Assembly (NCBI GenBank): GCA_947304185.1
Contig: CAMZAM010000004.1
Location: 1 to 64,000, forward strand
Source: an uncultured Bacteroidales bacterium
Lineage (GTDB): Bacteria > Bacteroidota > Bacteroidia > Bacteroidales > F082
Direction of reading: 5' to 3'
DNA length: 64,000 nt
The notes below the pieces were generated by a model. The model worked only from the letters and a program-made list of their open reading frames with translations. It was not told the DNA's origin and made no database searches. Shown in pieces: positions 37,261 to 45,856 of this stretch; the stretch's first letter is position 1, and each line of letters starts with the position of its first letter. A program made the position numbers and the translations under genes.

Positions 37261-40200
37261 CTTATAAATAATTGATTATCAATTAAATAATCGTATTTTG
37301 TCAATATCTTATCGTCGTTTACAAAGTGAAGGTTCTCTGGGATGTAGCTGCAATGCGAGGCGATGAGGAATTTGTCGGTATCGGCTTCGAAAGCGTAGAC
37401 TTGTGTGTCGCGATGTATCATTGCTATAGTCCAGGCAAGTTCTCCGTAGCCGCTATTTGTTATAGCTATACTATTGTAATTCAATGAGTCGATCTCGCTG
37501 GAATGTGATTTAATCTTCCTCAGATTAGATATGACAGCGCGTTCCACGTCGTTACCTTTATAAATATATTTGTATCTCACGAAAGGCATGACGTAGTCGA
37601 CGTTTTCCTGTTCTTTGCGGATCTCTTCGAGATGCTTGATGTAGAAGTCATGGAAATACGATCTTAAAGCGTTGGTTTCCATGGAAGTAGCCTCTTCTGC
37701 GGTCATCTTTTGGCCAACCTCTACATGCAGTCTTCCTTCACGAAGCACTATATCGTTTTTCGGCATCACATCGTGCGCACCATGGATGAAGACTGGTAAA
37801 ATATCGACATTTAGCGCCTGTGCGAGTTGGAAAGCACCTTTATGGAAACGAATAATCTCACCTGTCACGGAGCGTGTGCCTTCAGGGAAGACGACGACGG
37901 AATATCCGCGTTTAACAAGACTTTGCAGACGTTCAACATTCTTGTCGTAGCCGTCTGAGACAGGGTAGAACTCAGCGAAACGAATAATGACGCCGTAAAT
38001 TGGATTCTTCCATACCCAGTCGGTGGTCAACAAGACAACCTTCGGATTCAGCATCATCATGCACAGAAGATCGAGGTGTGACTGGTGGTTGGCGATGATC
38101 ACCGCCGGCTTGTCGAATTTCTCTCCATATTTGTTATCAAGGCTGAACTTAATGCCTGGGAGGAGCTTCAATGCTATGCGCATGAAAGCACAAATCATCT
38201 GATGGTAACGATAGCGTTTGTTCTTTGTCGGCGGCCATAACACTATGTAAATCAACGTCAAAGGTGTTACGATGACGAAGGCTGCGATGAAGAAAACGAG
38301 CAACATCAGGATGGTATAAAGAATGCGTTTTAATGTCAGTGGGACCTCGCGTAGCTGGCCTTTCTTCTTGGTGAGCCAGCCGAAGATGATAGGAGGGAGG
38401 TAGCAAGCCATGAAGACGACCGTCGCCATGCCGATTATCGCTACTTCGGCTAAAGATTTCATAGCCGGATGTTTCGCAAAGATAAGCGTTCCGATGCCGA
38501 TAAACATCAGGATTCCCGACAAAATCACGCTGTTACGGTAGTTTTTCAGCATTTTCTTGCCGTAAGCATATTCGTAAAGCAACCCTTCTGTGATAAATAT
38601 CGTGTAGTCATCACCCTGACCGAAGATAAACGTCGCCAAGATGATATTGACGATGTTGAATTTTATCGCACTTAAGTGCATGATTCCCAATATCCAAGCC
38701 CATCCGACGGTGAGTGGGAGGAAGGCTAAAATCGACAGCTCAAGGCGACCGAAGGATAGGCAGAGGAAGAAGAAAACGACTATGCTGCAGACGTACAGAA
38801 TGTAGTCGAAGTCGTCGGACAGCGCACTCACGAGATTGTTGCCCACATCGCTGATGCTAAAGATGAAAGAATCTTGCGGTAATGCCTGCCGTAGCTGCTG
38901 TTTCAATGGCACCGACTCGGCGACAGGAATACGCACAAAATTGACGATTCTCGTTACGGAATCATGTTGAATAGTATATGTCTTGCACAGTTCAGCCAAG
39001 GCTTCCATTTCGTTGGCTGGCTTTGTAACATATTGTTTGTCAATGTTTTGTGTAAAAACAGAGAAGGCGTTTTTGGCAAAACCGACTTTTTCAGCTTCAT
39101 GATTAATTATTTGAGGGATGTCGGCATGCCTCTGCCAGAAATCATTCCATTTTTCAAGCGATTCACATTGTTTTTCAATCGATGGAAGCAGTCCGTTAGG
39201 GCCTGAGATGGAGTACTCGTAGTTTTTAGGGATGCCCGAAGACTCCATTATTTCTTCATTCTTTTTCAACGCTTCCTGCAAATCCATGCCTTCCGAAACA
39301 ACATAAACCAGGTCCGTTTCACCTTCTTTATTAAGTGACTCACTCAAAACAGCCAAGTCTTCTTTCTGTTGCGCAGTCATGAAGTTGATATTATGTAAGT
39401 CGGAATCGAAGGCTGTATCTTGACTTAAATAACTTAGTATCAGTGTAATAACCACTAATGGCCAGAAGGCGTAAAGCTTTATTTTTCGCCATCTTTCCGA
39501 TTGTTCACTGCCATTGTCGACGAATAGTTTGTGTGTATTCTTTGGTGTGATGGCAAACAAAGGCAGGAAAATCATCACGAAAAGTATAGTGCCGACAAGC
39601 ATTAGCGCGCCGAAGAGTCCGAGGTCGTGCATCGCCTCTGCTTTCACAAAGATCAGGCATGCAAAGGCTGCCACGGTGGTGATGTTGCCGATAACCAAAG
39701 GCTGAATCACGTCTTTCAAAGCTTCACGTTTGTCAGGCTGCTGCTTGATGTGGTCGAGGTAATGCAGAGGATAATTCACTGCGATGCCGACAATCACAGA
39801 GCCAATGCCCACCACTATGATGGAGATGCTCGTTTTGAACAACGCGATAACTGCCAAGGCAAAAATCCAGCCGAAGAGGATGGAGATGCCTAACCACAAA
39901 AGGTTTCGTTTTCTCGCCATCGTAAACATCAAGATGCTGAAAATCAATACTATAGCGAGTGCAATGGATAGGAAGCTGTCGTTTTTGACCTGTTGTGCGT
40001 TAGTGACAGCGATAGTAGGTGCCCCGACGGCCGAAATAGTAACATCTTGATGTTTTTCGGCTGTCAAAGTGATGACGTTATCGATAAGGTCGACTAAAAT
40101 GGCATTGTTTTTGGTGTCATTTCCATTGAAAGGTGAGGTTAGAAAGGCGAAAGCCTTGTCGCCAGTCTCGTTGAAGAGATATTCATCTTCAACACGATAG

Positions 40201-40775
40201 CCTTCGGTGGCATTAAGTGATGTAAGTCGTTGAAGGGTAGGTGAATACAGATTCAGAGGGTCGGCTTGAATACCTTCGATGACGATGCTTGCCGTCGGAA
40301 ATGCCAGCATTCGTTTGATGTTTTGCATGCAAGTGGCAACGTAATCTGGCTCTGCTAAGAGTGAATCCATGCGTTGATAGTCATCGTCAGTCAGGAAAAG
40401 AGGCTGGTTTTCACGGATGAAATCTATGGCATCCAATACCAATCCTTCATCAACTTTACATCTTAAATTATTGACTAACAATGATGTATCAAGATCATGC
40501 CAATTATTCTCAAAGTCGTCGATGGCACTCATCATCTCGTCCATATCGTCACCAGAGAAGATAACCGTGATCTGACCTTGGTTGCTCAAATCGTCGTAAA
40601 CAGAGGTATAACGCTCCTTTTCAGGATCTGTAGGCAAAAAATCGGCGATGTTTTCCTTGTAATTTAGTCTTAAAGCGGAAAACACACATAGAGTGGTGAT
40701 AATCAATAAAATGACTATCGAAAAAGCCTTTCTTTTCGCTAAGAAATCATGTATCGCGAGGAAAAACCTATTCAT
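37257..40775 (-). CDS. Trifunctional MMPL exporter / lysophospholipid acyltransferase / methyltransferase-like protein
   Basis: The protein has 1172 residues. Residues 1 to about 800 form an RND/MMPL transporter: one N-terminal span, a periplasmic loop, five spans, then the pattern repeated. An acyltransferase domain follows, with HX4D (NHQSHLDLL, from 896) and 'FPEGTRS' (963-969). The last 80 residues ('AITNSGYGELAW', 'VYAFEAD') look like a degenerate class I methyltransferase nucleotide-binding fold. MMPL proteins move lipids across the inner membrane. The fusion suggests the polyene is loaded on a lipid and exported by one polypeptide. It overlaps its neighbours by 8 and 4 bases. Confidence 0.88.
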   Translation of the reverse strand: MNRFFLAIHDFLAKRKAFSIVILLIITTLCVFSALRLNYKENIADFLPTDPEKERYTSVYDDLSNQGQITVIFSGDDMDEMMSAIDDFENNWHDLDTSLLVNNLRCKVDEGLVLDAIDFIRENQPLFLTDDDYQRMDSLLAEPDYVATCMQNIKRMLAFPTASIVIEGIQADPLNLYSPTLQRLTSLNATEGYRVEDEYLFNETGDKAFAFLTSPFNGNDTKNNAILVDLIDNVITLTAEKHQDVTISAVGAPTIAVTNAQQVKNDSFLSIALAIVLIFSILMFTMARKRNLLWLGISILFGWIFALAVIALFKTSISIIVVGIGSVIVGIAVNYPLHYLDHIKQQPDKREALKDVIQPLVIGNITTVAAFACLIFVKAEAMHDLGLFGALMLVGTILFVMIFLPLFAITPKNTHKLFVDNGSEQSERWRKIKLYAFWPLVVITLILSYLSQDTAFDSDLHNINFMTAQQKEDLAVLSESLNKEGETDLVYVVSEGMDLQEALKKNEEIMESSGIPKNYEYSISGPNGLLPSIEKQCESLEKWNDFWQRHADIPQIINHEAEKVGFAKNAFSVFTQNIDKQYVTKPANEMEALAELCKTYTIQHDSVTRIVNFVRIPVAESVPLKQQLRQALPQDSFIFSISDVGNNLVSALSDDFDYILYVCSIVVFFFLCLSFGRLELSILAFLPLTVGWAWILGIMHLSAIKFNIVNIILATFIFGQGDDYTIFITEGLLYEYAYGKKMLKNYRNSVILSGILMFIGIGTLIFAKHPAMKSLAEVAIIGMATVVFMACYLPPIIFGWLTKKKGQLREVPLTLKRILYTILMLLVFFIAAFVIVTPLTLIYIVLWPPTKNKRYRYHQMICAFMRIALKLLPGIKFSLDNKYGEKFDKPAVIIANHQSHLDLLCMMMLNPKVVLLTTDWVWKNPIYGVIIRFAEFYPVSDGYDKNVERLQSLVKRGYSVVVFPEGTRSVTGEIIRFHKGAFQLAQALNVDILPVFIHGAHDVMPKNDIVLREGRLHVEVGQKMTAEEATSMETNALRSYFHDFYIKHLEEIRKEQENVDYVMPFVRYKYIYKGNDVERAVISNLRKIKSHSSEIDSLNYNSIAITNSGYGELAWTIAMIHRDTQVYAFEADTDKFLIASHCSYIPENLHFVNDDKILTKYDYLIDNQLFIR

Positions 40776-41520
40776 GCCGCCTCCTTGCTCTTCTTATCGC
40801 CCTTGAAGGCAGTCCGTAAAGTATAGCCAATATGCATAAAAACGTGTTTAACACGCTGATTCTCAGGAAGTCCCAGAAGGGACGAAAGTGAGTGACGCGT
40901 TCCTCGGCTTTGGGATAGAACACGTTTATCTTAATAGGTATCAGGTCGAGCCCGCGCCATGCCGCTCCCACCAGAAGCTCCAGCTCCGCCTCGTAACGCG
41001 AGGTTAAAAACTTCATGTTCGGTAGGTTTCTCAAGGAATACAGACGATAGCCAGTCTGTGTGTCAGTGAGATTTACGCCCGTCTGAATCTTAAACCAGAA
41101 GTTAGAGAACTTGTTCGCAAAGGTGTTTTTACCTGGCATATTTTCCTCATTGAGGTTACGGCTGCCGACTATCATGGCATCGGGATGCTGTTCTATCGCC
41201 TTGAGAAATAATGGGATATCTTCTGGGAAATGTTGTCCGTCGGAGTCGATGGTTATGGCATAGTCGAAGCCTAGTTCCTTGGCTTTCTTGAACCCTTGTT
41301 TCAGTGCGTAGCCTTTGCCTCGGTTCTTTCCGTATTCGACTACTGTGATTTTCTTTCCAAACGAAGCTAGAATCTCAGCGGAAGTGTCAGTGCATCCGTC
41401 GTTTACTACGATGACATCTGAGCAGAACTGCAGAACGCGTTCTACAACATCACGCAGCGTGCCGTCGTTGTTGTATGTCGGCATCACCACGCAGATCTTC
41501 GATGTCTTAGAGTCGTACAT
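40768..41520 (-). CDS. Family 2 glycosyltransferase (dolichyl-phosphate-mannose-synthase-like)
   Basis: The protein has 250 residues. The GT-A fold motifs are 'CVVMPTYNNDGTL', 'VIVVNDGCTDTSA' and the DxD-like 'ITIDSDGQHFPED', where the metal and nucleotide-sugar bind, followed by 'TDTQTGYRLY'. A single hydrophobic segment (about 220-240) near the C-terminus suggests membrane attachment. The family transfers sugars from nucleotide sugars to lipids or polymers. In the pigment cluster it may build a sugar head group. It overlaps genes on both sides. Confidence 0.85.
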   Translation of the reverse strand: MYDSKTSKICVVMPTYNNDGTLRDVVERVLQFCSDVIVVNDGCTDTSAEILASFGKKITVVEYGKNRGKGYALKQGFKKAKELGFDYAITIDSDGQHFPEDIPLFLKAIEQHPDAMIVGSRNLNEENMPGKNTFANKFSNFWFKIQTGVNLTDTQTGYRLYSLRNLPNMKFLTSRYEAELELLVGAAWRGLDLIPIKINVFYPKAEERVTHFRPFWDFLRISVLNTFLCILAILYGLPSRAIRRARRRHE

Positions 41521-41884
41521 TGCTGAAAATCAATGATATTTTAGCGTAGACCGTGGCCTCGTCACAAACCACAACCTGTGTTCTTACACAACCTTCTTCT
41601 TCTACGATATTTGAAAAACTGTATCTGATCTTTTTCCCTTCTTCAGGGATGATGACCATCAGAAACTTAACGTTTTTTATGCTTTGCAGATAGAGCTTGC
41701 GACCGAGTTTGTTTTCAAGCAATTCACCAGCTGTTTGAATGACGCAAACGCCAGGTGTTATCGGACTTCCCGGAAAGTGCGCCTTATAGATGGGATGCTC
41801 CGGATTAGTACGCAAAACAGCCTCGAAACCATTGTCGGTGTCGTTTGTTGATTCAACTATGAAGAAGTCATCTGTTAGTCGCAT
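41507..41884 (-). CDS. FabZ-like 3-hydroxyacyl-ACP dehydratase (hot-dog fold)
   Basis: The protein has 125 residues. The dehydratase signature 'HFPGSPITPGVCVIQTAGE' contains the catalytic His36 and the acidic residue at about 54. It would dehydrate 3-hydroxyacyl-ACP intermediates to trans-2-enoyl-ACP during polyene elongation. It is one of two hot-dog dehydratases in the cluster, and it overlaps LolA-like and glycosyltransferase genes by 10 and 14 bases, so expression is tightly linked. Confidence 0.85.
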   Translation of the reverse strand: MRLTDDFFIVESTNDTDNGFEAVLRTNPEHPIYKAHFPGSPITPGVCVIQTAGELLENKLGRKLYLQSIKNVKFLMVIIPEEGKKIRYSFSNIVEEEGCVRTQVVVCDEATVYAKISLIFSNVRL

Positions 41885-42468
41885 AACTCGTTGATTTTCA
41901 TATCATAAAACTGTATTGTAGTAATATCTCCGCTGGCTTCAGTCATCTCCACCTTGCTGATGATGTTATTACTTTTACTGAAGTAAAAAGTGAGCATGGA
42001 AAACATGCGTTTCATGTCGCGTTTCTTAGGCGTCATCTCGGCTTTCCATAGATCGCCATCATCAGTAAACACTATATCAAAAGTCGTTTTGTCGAATAGA
42101 TTCTCGCCCGTCGCGCTGCTTAAGATTATTTTGACGATACCCTGATACATCCTTCCATTTTTCGCGTCGAGAACCTCTTCGTTTCCGTCAGTAATCTTTG
42201 TGATTTTCTGACCGTTGACAACTAGTGCGAAAGAATAGGGTGAGATGTATTCCCAGCGTAATATATCGTGCGCGATATAATTCATAATTCCTTCAGATAC
42301 AGTGGGTTCCGCAAGCATAGCCATCGTTTTGTTTTGTGTGAAACGGCATTGCATACATTTCATCGAGGCTGCTGTTTGCGTAAGCATATTCATCACTTCC
42401 TCGTTGCTTTGAGCGAAGCTGAAGATACTTGTAAGTGTTAGGATAACAATGAGATATATCTTTTTCAT
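41875..42468 (-). CDS. LolA-like outer-membrane lipoprotein carrier protein
   Basis: The protein has 197 residues with a signal peptide ending FSFAQ (about residue 20). The body has the LolA half-barrel pattern: 'CRFTQNKTMAMLAEPTVSEGIMNY', 'LRWEYISPYSFALVVNGQKI', and 'DLWKAEMTPKKRDMKRMFS'. LolA-type proteins ferry lipidated cargo through the periplasm. A cluster-specific copy fits a role in moving a lipid-linked pigment to the outer membrane, as in other aryl-polyene clusters. Confidence 0.85.
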   Translation of the reverse strand: MKKIYLIVILTLTSIFSFAQSNEEVMNMLTQTAASMKCMQCRFTQNKTMAMLAEPTVSEGIMNYIAHDILRWEYISPYSFALVVNGQKITKITDGNEEVLDAKNGRMYQGIVKIILSSATGENLFDKTTFDIVFTDDGDLWKAEMTPKKRDMKRMFSMLTFYFSKSNNIISKVEMTEASGDITTIQFYDMKINELCD

Positions 42469-42469
42469 A

Positions 42470-42823
42470 TTATTTCATAATTAAAAAACAACCACCCACT
42501 ACGAGTATGAGTCCGATCCAACGTGAGAATGGTACTGCCTCGCCGAAAACGAGCCACGCGGCGATCATTCCGAACACAAATGAGAGGCTGGTGAGAGGGT
42601 AGGCCTGACTGAAAGGATATTTCTTGAGGATGTAGAGCCAGAGCACTGTCGCGGCGCCGAAGCTGATGCCACAGGCTAGCAGCCACCAGTCGACCAAAAC
42701 GAGCTTGAAATATGCCCAAGTCCACTCAAATTTCGGGAGTTTCTCCATCGCGAGCTTTAGCAAAACCTGGCCACCAGCGAGGAAAAACGTTTGCATCAAT
42801 ATGAGTCCGATGAATCTCCACAT
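42470..42823 (-). CDS. Small multidrug-resistance/EamA-like membrane protein
   Basis: The protein has 117 residues with four predicted membrane spans at about 3-22, 42-66, 72-93 and 98-116. The arrangement and the 'GAATVLWLYILKKYPFSQAYPLTSLSFVFG' region match the SMR/EamA-like family, which includes ArnE/ArnF lipid flippases. It probably works as a dimer in the inner membrane. A flippase for the lipid-linked pigment or its sugar carrier is a reasonable inference. It lies one base before the LolA-like gene. Confidence 0.78.
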   Translation of the reverse strand: MWRFIGLILMQTFFLAGGQVLLKLAMEKLPKFEWTWAYFKLVLVDWWLLACGISFGAATVLWLYILKKYPFSQAYPLTSLSFVFGMIAAWLVFGEAVPFSRWIGLILVVGGCFLIMK

Positions 42824-42825
42824 AA

Positions 42826-43830
42826 TTACGCCTCCAATAGTGTTAGTGAATAATTTGTTTCGTCAGAATGATTGAAAATCAATATCTTAGACGGCTTTTT
42901 GTCAGTCACATCGTTTTGGTTTACAAACAGATGTGCTGGGATCTTCCCAGCTTTGAGACATTGAGCCGCCACATAGAAGCCTATGCCTGAAGATGTAAAG
43001 CTTTCGCCGAATAAATGCTTGTATTTCAATAACTTGGCATCGCCAAACAGCTCTTTAGCTTCAGAGAGATATGCTTCATCGCTCTTATGGTCACCACTAA
43101 TCCCTGTCAAGACGAAATCGGCCTTTAATTCAGCTGTCACAGCCTTCAATTTCTCCATTGATGGCTTATGTAATATCTTGAAATCCAATATTTTACAAAC
43201 GTAATCGTCGTTTTTTGTACCGACAACCACCGACACTGCAGATTCTCCGCACATCTCGTCGTCGTGTCCCATCATGCCGCCTTTCTTCAAAATGTGGTAA
43301 AACGTCTCGGTCATCTCGTCGTGACCGCCTACGAGAGCGGATTTTATCTTACCTAAGCGCAGCTGCAACATAGCGTCCTGCAAGGCGCTGTCGAAAGAGG
43401 TGCCTTTGTGTGCATACGTCACGTTGTAGCCGTGATTTTTCATCTGGATAGCCACGATTGAGCTGATGGTGTTATGCGTCGACTGCATAAAATATGTCGG
43501 ACTGAGCATCTGTTCGCCGTCTTTTGAGAGCGCTTCGAGGAAAAACTCAGTGTTTTCTATGCATCCGTAACCTGTACCTGTGATTATCGCATCAACGGTT
43601 TCCAAGCCAGATGCTTTGAGTGCCTCTTTCGATGTCGCGATGGCACGTTTCAGAATCTTTCCCATGCGCCGAGCTTCGATAGGAGAGATGTAATCCTTGA
43701 AACTCGGGTCGATGGAGCGGTTGAAAGGCTGCTGATACTCAATGGGTTGCGTCATCCAGTCCTCGCATAACGGCTGTTGCACCGAGATCTGTTTCGCCGA
43801 AAGCACATATATTTCTTTCTTCTCCATCAT
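42826..43830 (-). CDS. Ketosynthase-like protein lacking the catalytic residues (chain-length-factor-like)
   Basis: The protein has 334 residues and thiolase-fold features ('VDAIITGTGYGCIENTEFFLEAL', 'SPTYFMQSTHNTISSIVAIQM'). At the place of the active-site Cys the sequence reads 'AHKGTSFDSAL', and the usual HGTGT and second His motifs are replaced by 'GISGDHKSDE' and 'KHLFGESFTSSG'. It is therefore unlikely to condense on its own and probably pairs with the intact ketosynthase encoded immediately upstream, whose stop overlaps its start (ATGA). This is the arrangement of type II polyketide chain-length factors and of aryl-polyene clusters. Confidence 0.82.
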   Translation of the reverse strand: MMEKKEIYVLSAKQISVQQPLCEDWMTQPIEYQQPFNRSIDPSFKDYISPIEARRMGKILKRAIATSKEALKASGLETVDAIITGTGYGCIENTEFFLEALSKDGEQMLSPTYFMQSTHNTISSIVAIQMKNHGYNVTYAHKGTSFDSALQDAMLQLRLGKIKSALVGGHDEMTETFYHILKKGGMMGHDDEMCGESAVSVVVGTKNDDYVCKILDFKILHKPSMEKLKAVTAELKADFVLTGISGDHKSDEAYLSEAKELFGDAKLLKYKHLFGESFTSSGIGFYVAAQCLKAGKIPAHLFVNQNDVTDKKPSKILIFNHSDETNYSLTLLEA

Positions 43831-45023
43831 AGCTCAGGTTTTGAGATTAACAATGATGAGTCGTTGCCACCAAAGCCGAAGGCATTACATAAGATATGCT
43901 TCAGTTCTTTTTTAAGTGGCTGATGTACAGGCACTACGCCGCCTTCGATGGGCTGTGACCAGTTTAAGTTCACTGGTACGAATCCATTTTGCAATGCCAG
44001 GATGCAGAACACTGCCTCAATCGAGCCTGATGCGCTGGTGGTATGTCCAGTAAACTGCTTCGTCGACGACATAGGCGGTACTTTATCACCGAAAAGTCGC
44101 TTCACAGCTTGGCTCTCGCTAAGGTCATTGTTAGGCGTTCCAGTCCCGTGTGCGTTGATATAGTCGATCTTATCTGGCTGAATATCAGCAAGTTGAAGGG
44201 CTTCTTTCATCGCACGATAGGCTCCTTCTCCCTCCGGTGATGATGCGGTCTGATGGAAGGCATCACAGGCGTTGCCGTAGCCCGAAAGTACTGCTTGCGC
44301 CTTCACTCCGCGTTTTCTAGCACTCTCTTCTGTCTCCATGACGAGATATGCAGCGCCTTCACCGAGGTTAAGACCTGCTCTGGAGGCGTCGAACGGACGG
44401 CACCATTGGGTGTCGAGTATCATCAACGAGTTGAAGCCATTGAGATGGAACTTGGTGATGCACTCGCTGCCTCCCACAACCACGATGTCGGCTTCTCCGC
44501 AACGTAACATGTTGGCACCCAAGATGATAGCGTTGGCTGCCGATGAACATGCCGTCGACAAGGTGGTGATGGATGCGAACCTGCCAAAGTGCTCGGCAAT
44601 CATCTCCGAACAGCTTCCACAGTCGTGAACAGATATGTATTCCTTGTGATTCTCGTTATTAACGTAATCAAGGTAATACTGTTCGCTCATGTCCATGCCA
44701 CCTACCGTCGTCCCTGAGATAAACCCGATGTTCGGCATCATCTCAGGAGTGATCTTAGCGTCTTTCAGAGCCTCGTCGAGGGCTATAATGCCCATCAAAG
44801 CTGTACGAGTGGTGATGGCTTTATCGCTGATATTCAAGTACTTGCGCATCTCTGCGTCGCTCATCTTGACCTCGCCGACAGGGAACTCTTTATGTTCTGT
44901 CTTGAGGTAGACAAGCGGTCCCACGCCAGAACGGTTGTTGAGCAAAGCATCTAAAGTCTGCGCCTTGCCACATCCAATCGCCGAAACGACGCCAGCACCT
45001 GTTATCAATATACGATCAGTCAT
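43827..45023 (-). CDS. Beta-ketoacyl-ACP synthase (FabF-like), intact
   Basis: The protein has 398 residues. The full catalytic triad is present: Cys159 in 'LSTACSSAAN', His in 'NAHGTGTPNNDLSE' and His in 'STKQFTGHTTSASG'. It condenses malonyl-ACP with the growing chain. It directly follows an acyl carrier protein gene with no gap and overlaps the chain-length-factor-like gene downstream, so the three form a functional core. Confidence 0.93.
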   Translation of the reverse strand: MTDRILITGAGVVSAIGCGKAQTLDALLNNRSGVGPLVYLKTEHKEFPVGEVKMSDAEMRKYLNISDKAITTRTALMGIIALDEALKDAKITPEMMPNIGFISGTTVGGMDMSEQYYLDYVNNENHKEYISVHDCGSCSEMIAEHFGRFASITTLSTACSSAANAIILGANMLRCGEADIVVVGGSECITKFHLNGFNSLMILDTQWCRPFDASRAGLNLGEGAAYLVMETEESARKRGVKAQAVLSGYGNACDAFHQTASSPEGEGAYRAMKEALQLADIQPDKIDYINAHGTGTPNNDLSESQAVKRLFGDKVPPMSSTKQFTGHTTSASGSIEAVFCILALQNGFVPVNLNWSQPIEGGVVPVHQPLKKELKHILCNAFGFGGNDSSLLISKPEL

Positions 45024-45281
45024 TTATTTTGTTCTGTTTTTTGCGATGAAATCTGCCATCACGGCTACTGACTTGAAGATTTCCTTACCCTGTGTCGGGT
45101 CTTTCAGCTTGATGCCGTAGTTTTTCTCCATCATCACGATAAGTTCAAGAGCGTCAATGCTGTCGAGACCGAGACCTTCGCCAAACAAAGAGGCGTTATC
45201 GTCGATGTCTTCCGGTTTCATGTCTTCAAGATTCAATGCTTCAATGATCTGTTGCTTTAAAGTGTAAATCAATTCGTCCAT
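45024..45281 (-). CDS. Acyl carrier protein (first of two)
   Basis: The protein has 85 residues. The phosphopantetheine attachment site is Ser41 in 'GLGLDSIDALELIVMME'. It carries the growing acyl chain as a thioester. It abuts the downstream ketosynthase gene and follows the truncated ketosynthase-like gene by 23 bases. It is distinct in sequence from the second carrier protein at 48305-48547, which suggests separate loading and extension roles. Confidence 0.95.
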   Translation of the reverse strand: MDELIYTLKQQIIEALNLEDMKPEDIDDNASLFGEGLGLDSIDALELIVMMEKNYGIKLKDPTQGKEIFKSVAVMADFIAKNRTK

Positions 45282-45304
45282 AACTTGTATTTTAAATTTT
45301 AAAA

Positions 45305-45856
45305 TTATTTTTCCATTAAAAATATTTTTGCTTCAAAATGTTCCTCATCACTGCAGTCGACCCAGCCGCCGATGATACTTGTCGTCATAGGGTCTTGGAA
45401 TGCATTTCTGAGGTTTTCCATGATAATTTTCTCGTCGTAATCGTCGATGACGATGAAGGAGGTCTCGCCGAAATACTTGTTACGTATGGCGATTTCGCCT
45501 GTTACAATGTTCGGCAGGGTGTAGACGAACGCTGCCGGGCTAGGGAAGAAGTTCTCGGGATTTTGAATTGTCGCCTGGTATGCTGTGTCAGCCTGCAACG
45601 ATGCGTTACGGTTAAACAAGATTACGGCACGGTCCTCACGTGGTTCGAAACTTCTGTTTCCCTCAGTATTTAAAAGGAGTTCCGAAGCTATGAATCCTAA
45701 TTTGCTCAAGGTGTCCATTTTGAAAAACTTCGGATAATCTCCTATGTTGTTACGATATAATTCAGTCAATAATGCCGAGCCTTTCTCACTGTGCATCAAT
45801 GGGTTACCATCTACAACGACGTGCTCCGGAGTGATTATGACGCTATGTTTCATCAT
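45305..45856 (-). CDS. Short ketosynthase-like protein (N-terminal part only)
   Basis: The protein has 183 residues. The segment 'NPENFFPSPAAFVYTLPNIVTGEIAIRNKYFGE' resembles the region before the active site in ketosynthases, but the Cys motif and both His motifs are missing and the protein stops there. The start overlaps the previous ketosynthase stop as ATGATG, with a strong purine-rich GGAGGT upstream. It is short but in register with tight spacing, so it is more likely a real partner protein than a decayed gene. Its role is unknown. Confidence 0.7.
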   Translation of the reverse strand: MMKHSVIITPEHVVVDGNPLMHSEKGSALLTELYRNNIGDYPKFFKMDTLSKLGFIASELLLNTEGNRSFEPREDRAVILFNRNASLQADTAYQATIQNPENFFPSPAAFVYTLPNIVTGEIAIRNKYFGETSFIVIDDYDEKIIMENLRNAFQDPMTTSIIGGWVDCSDEEHFEAKIFLMEK

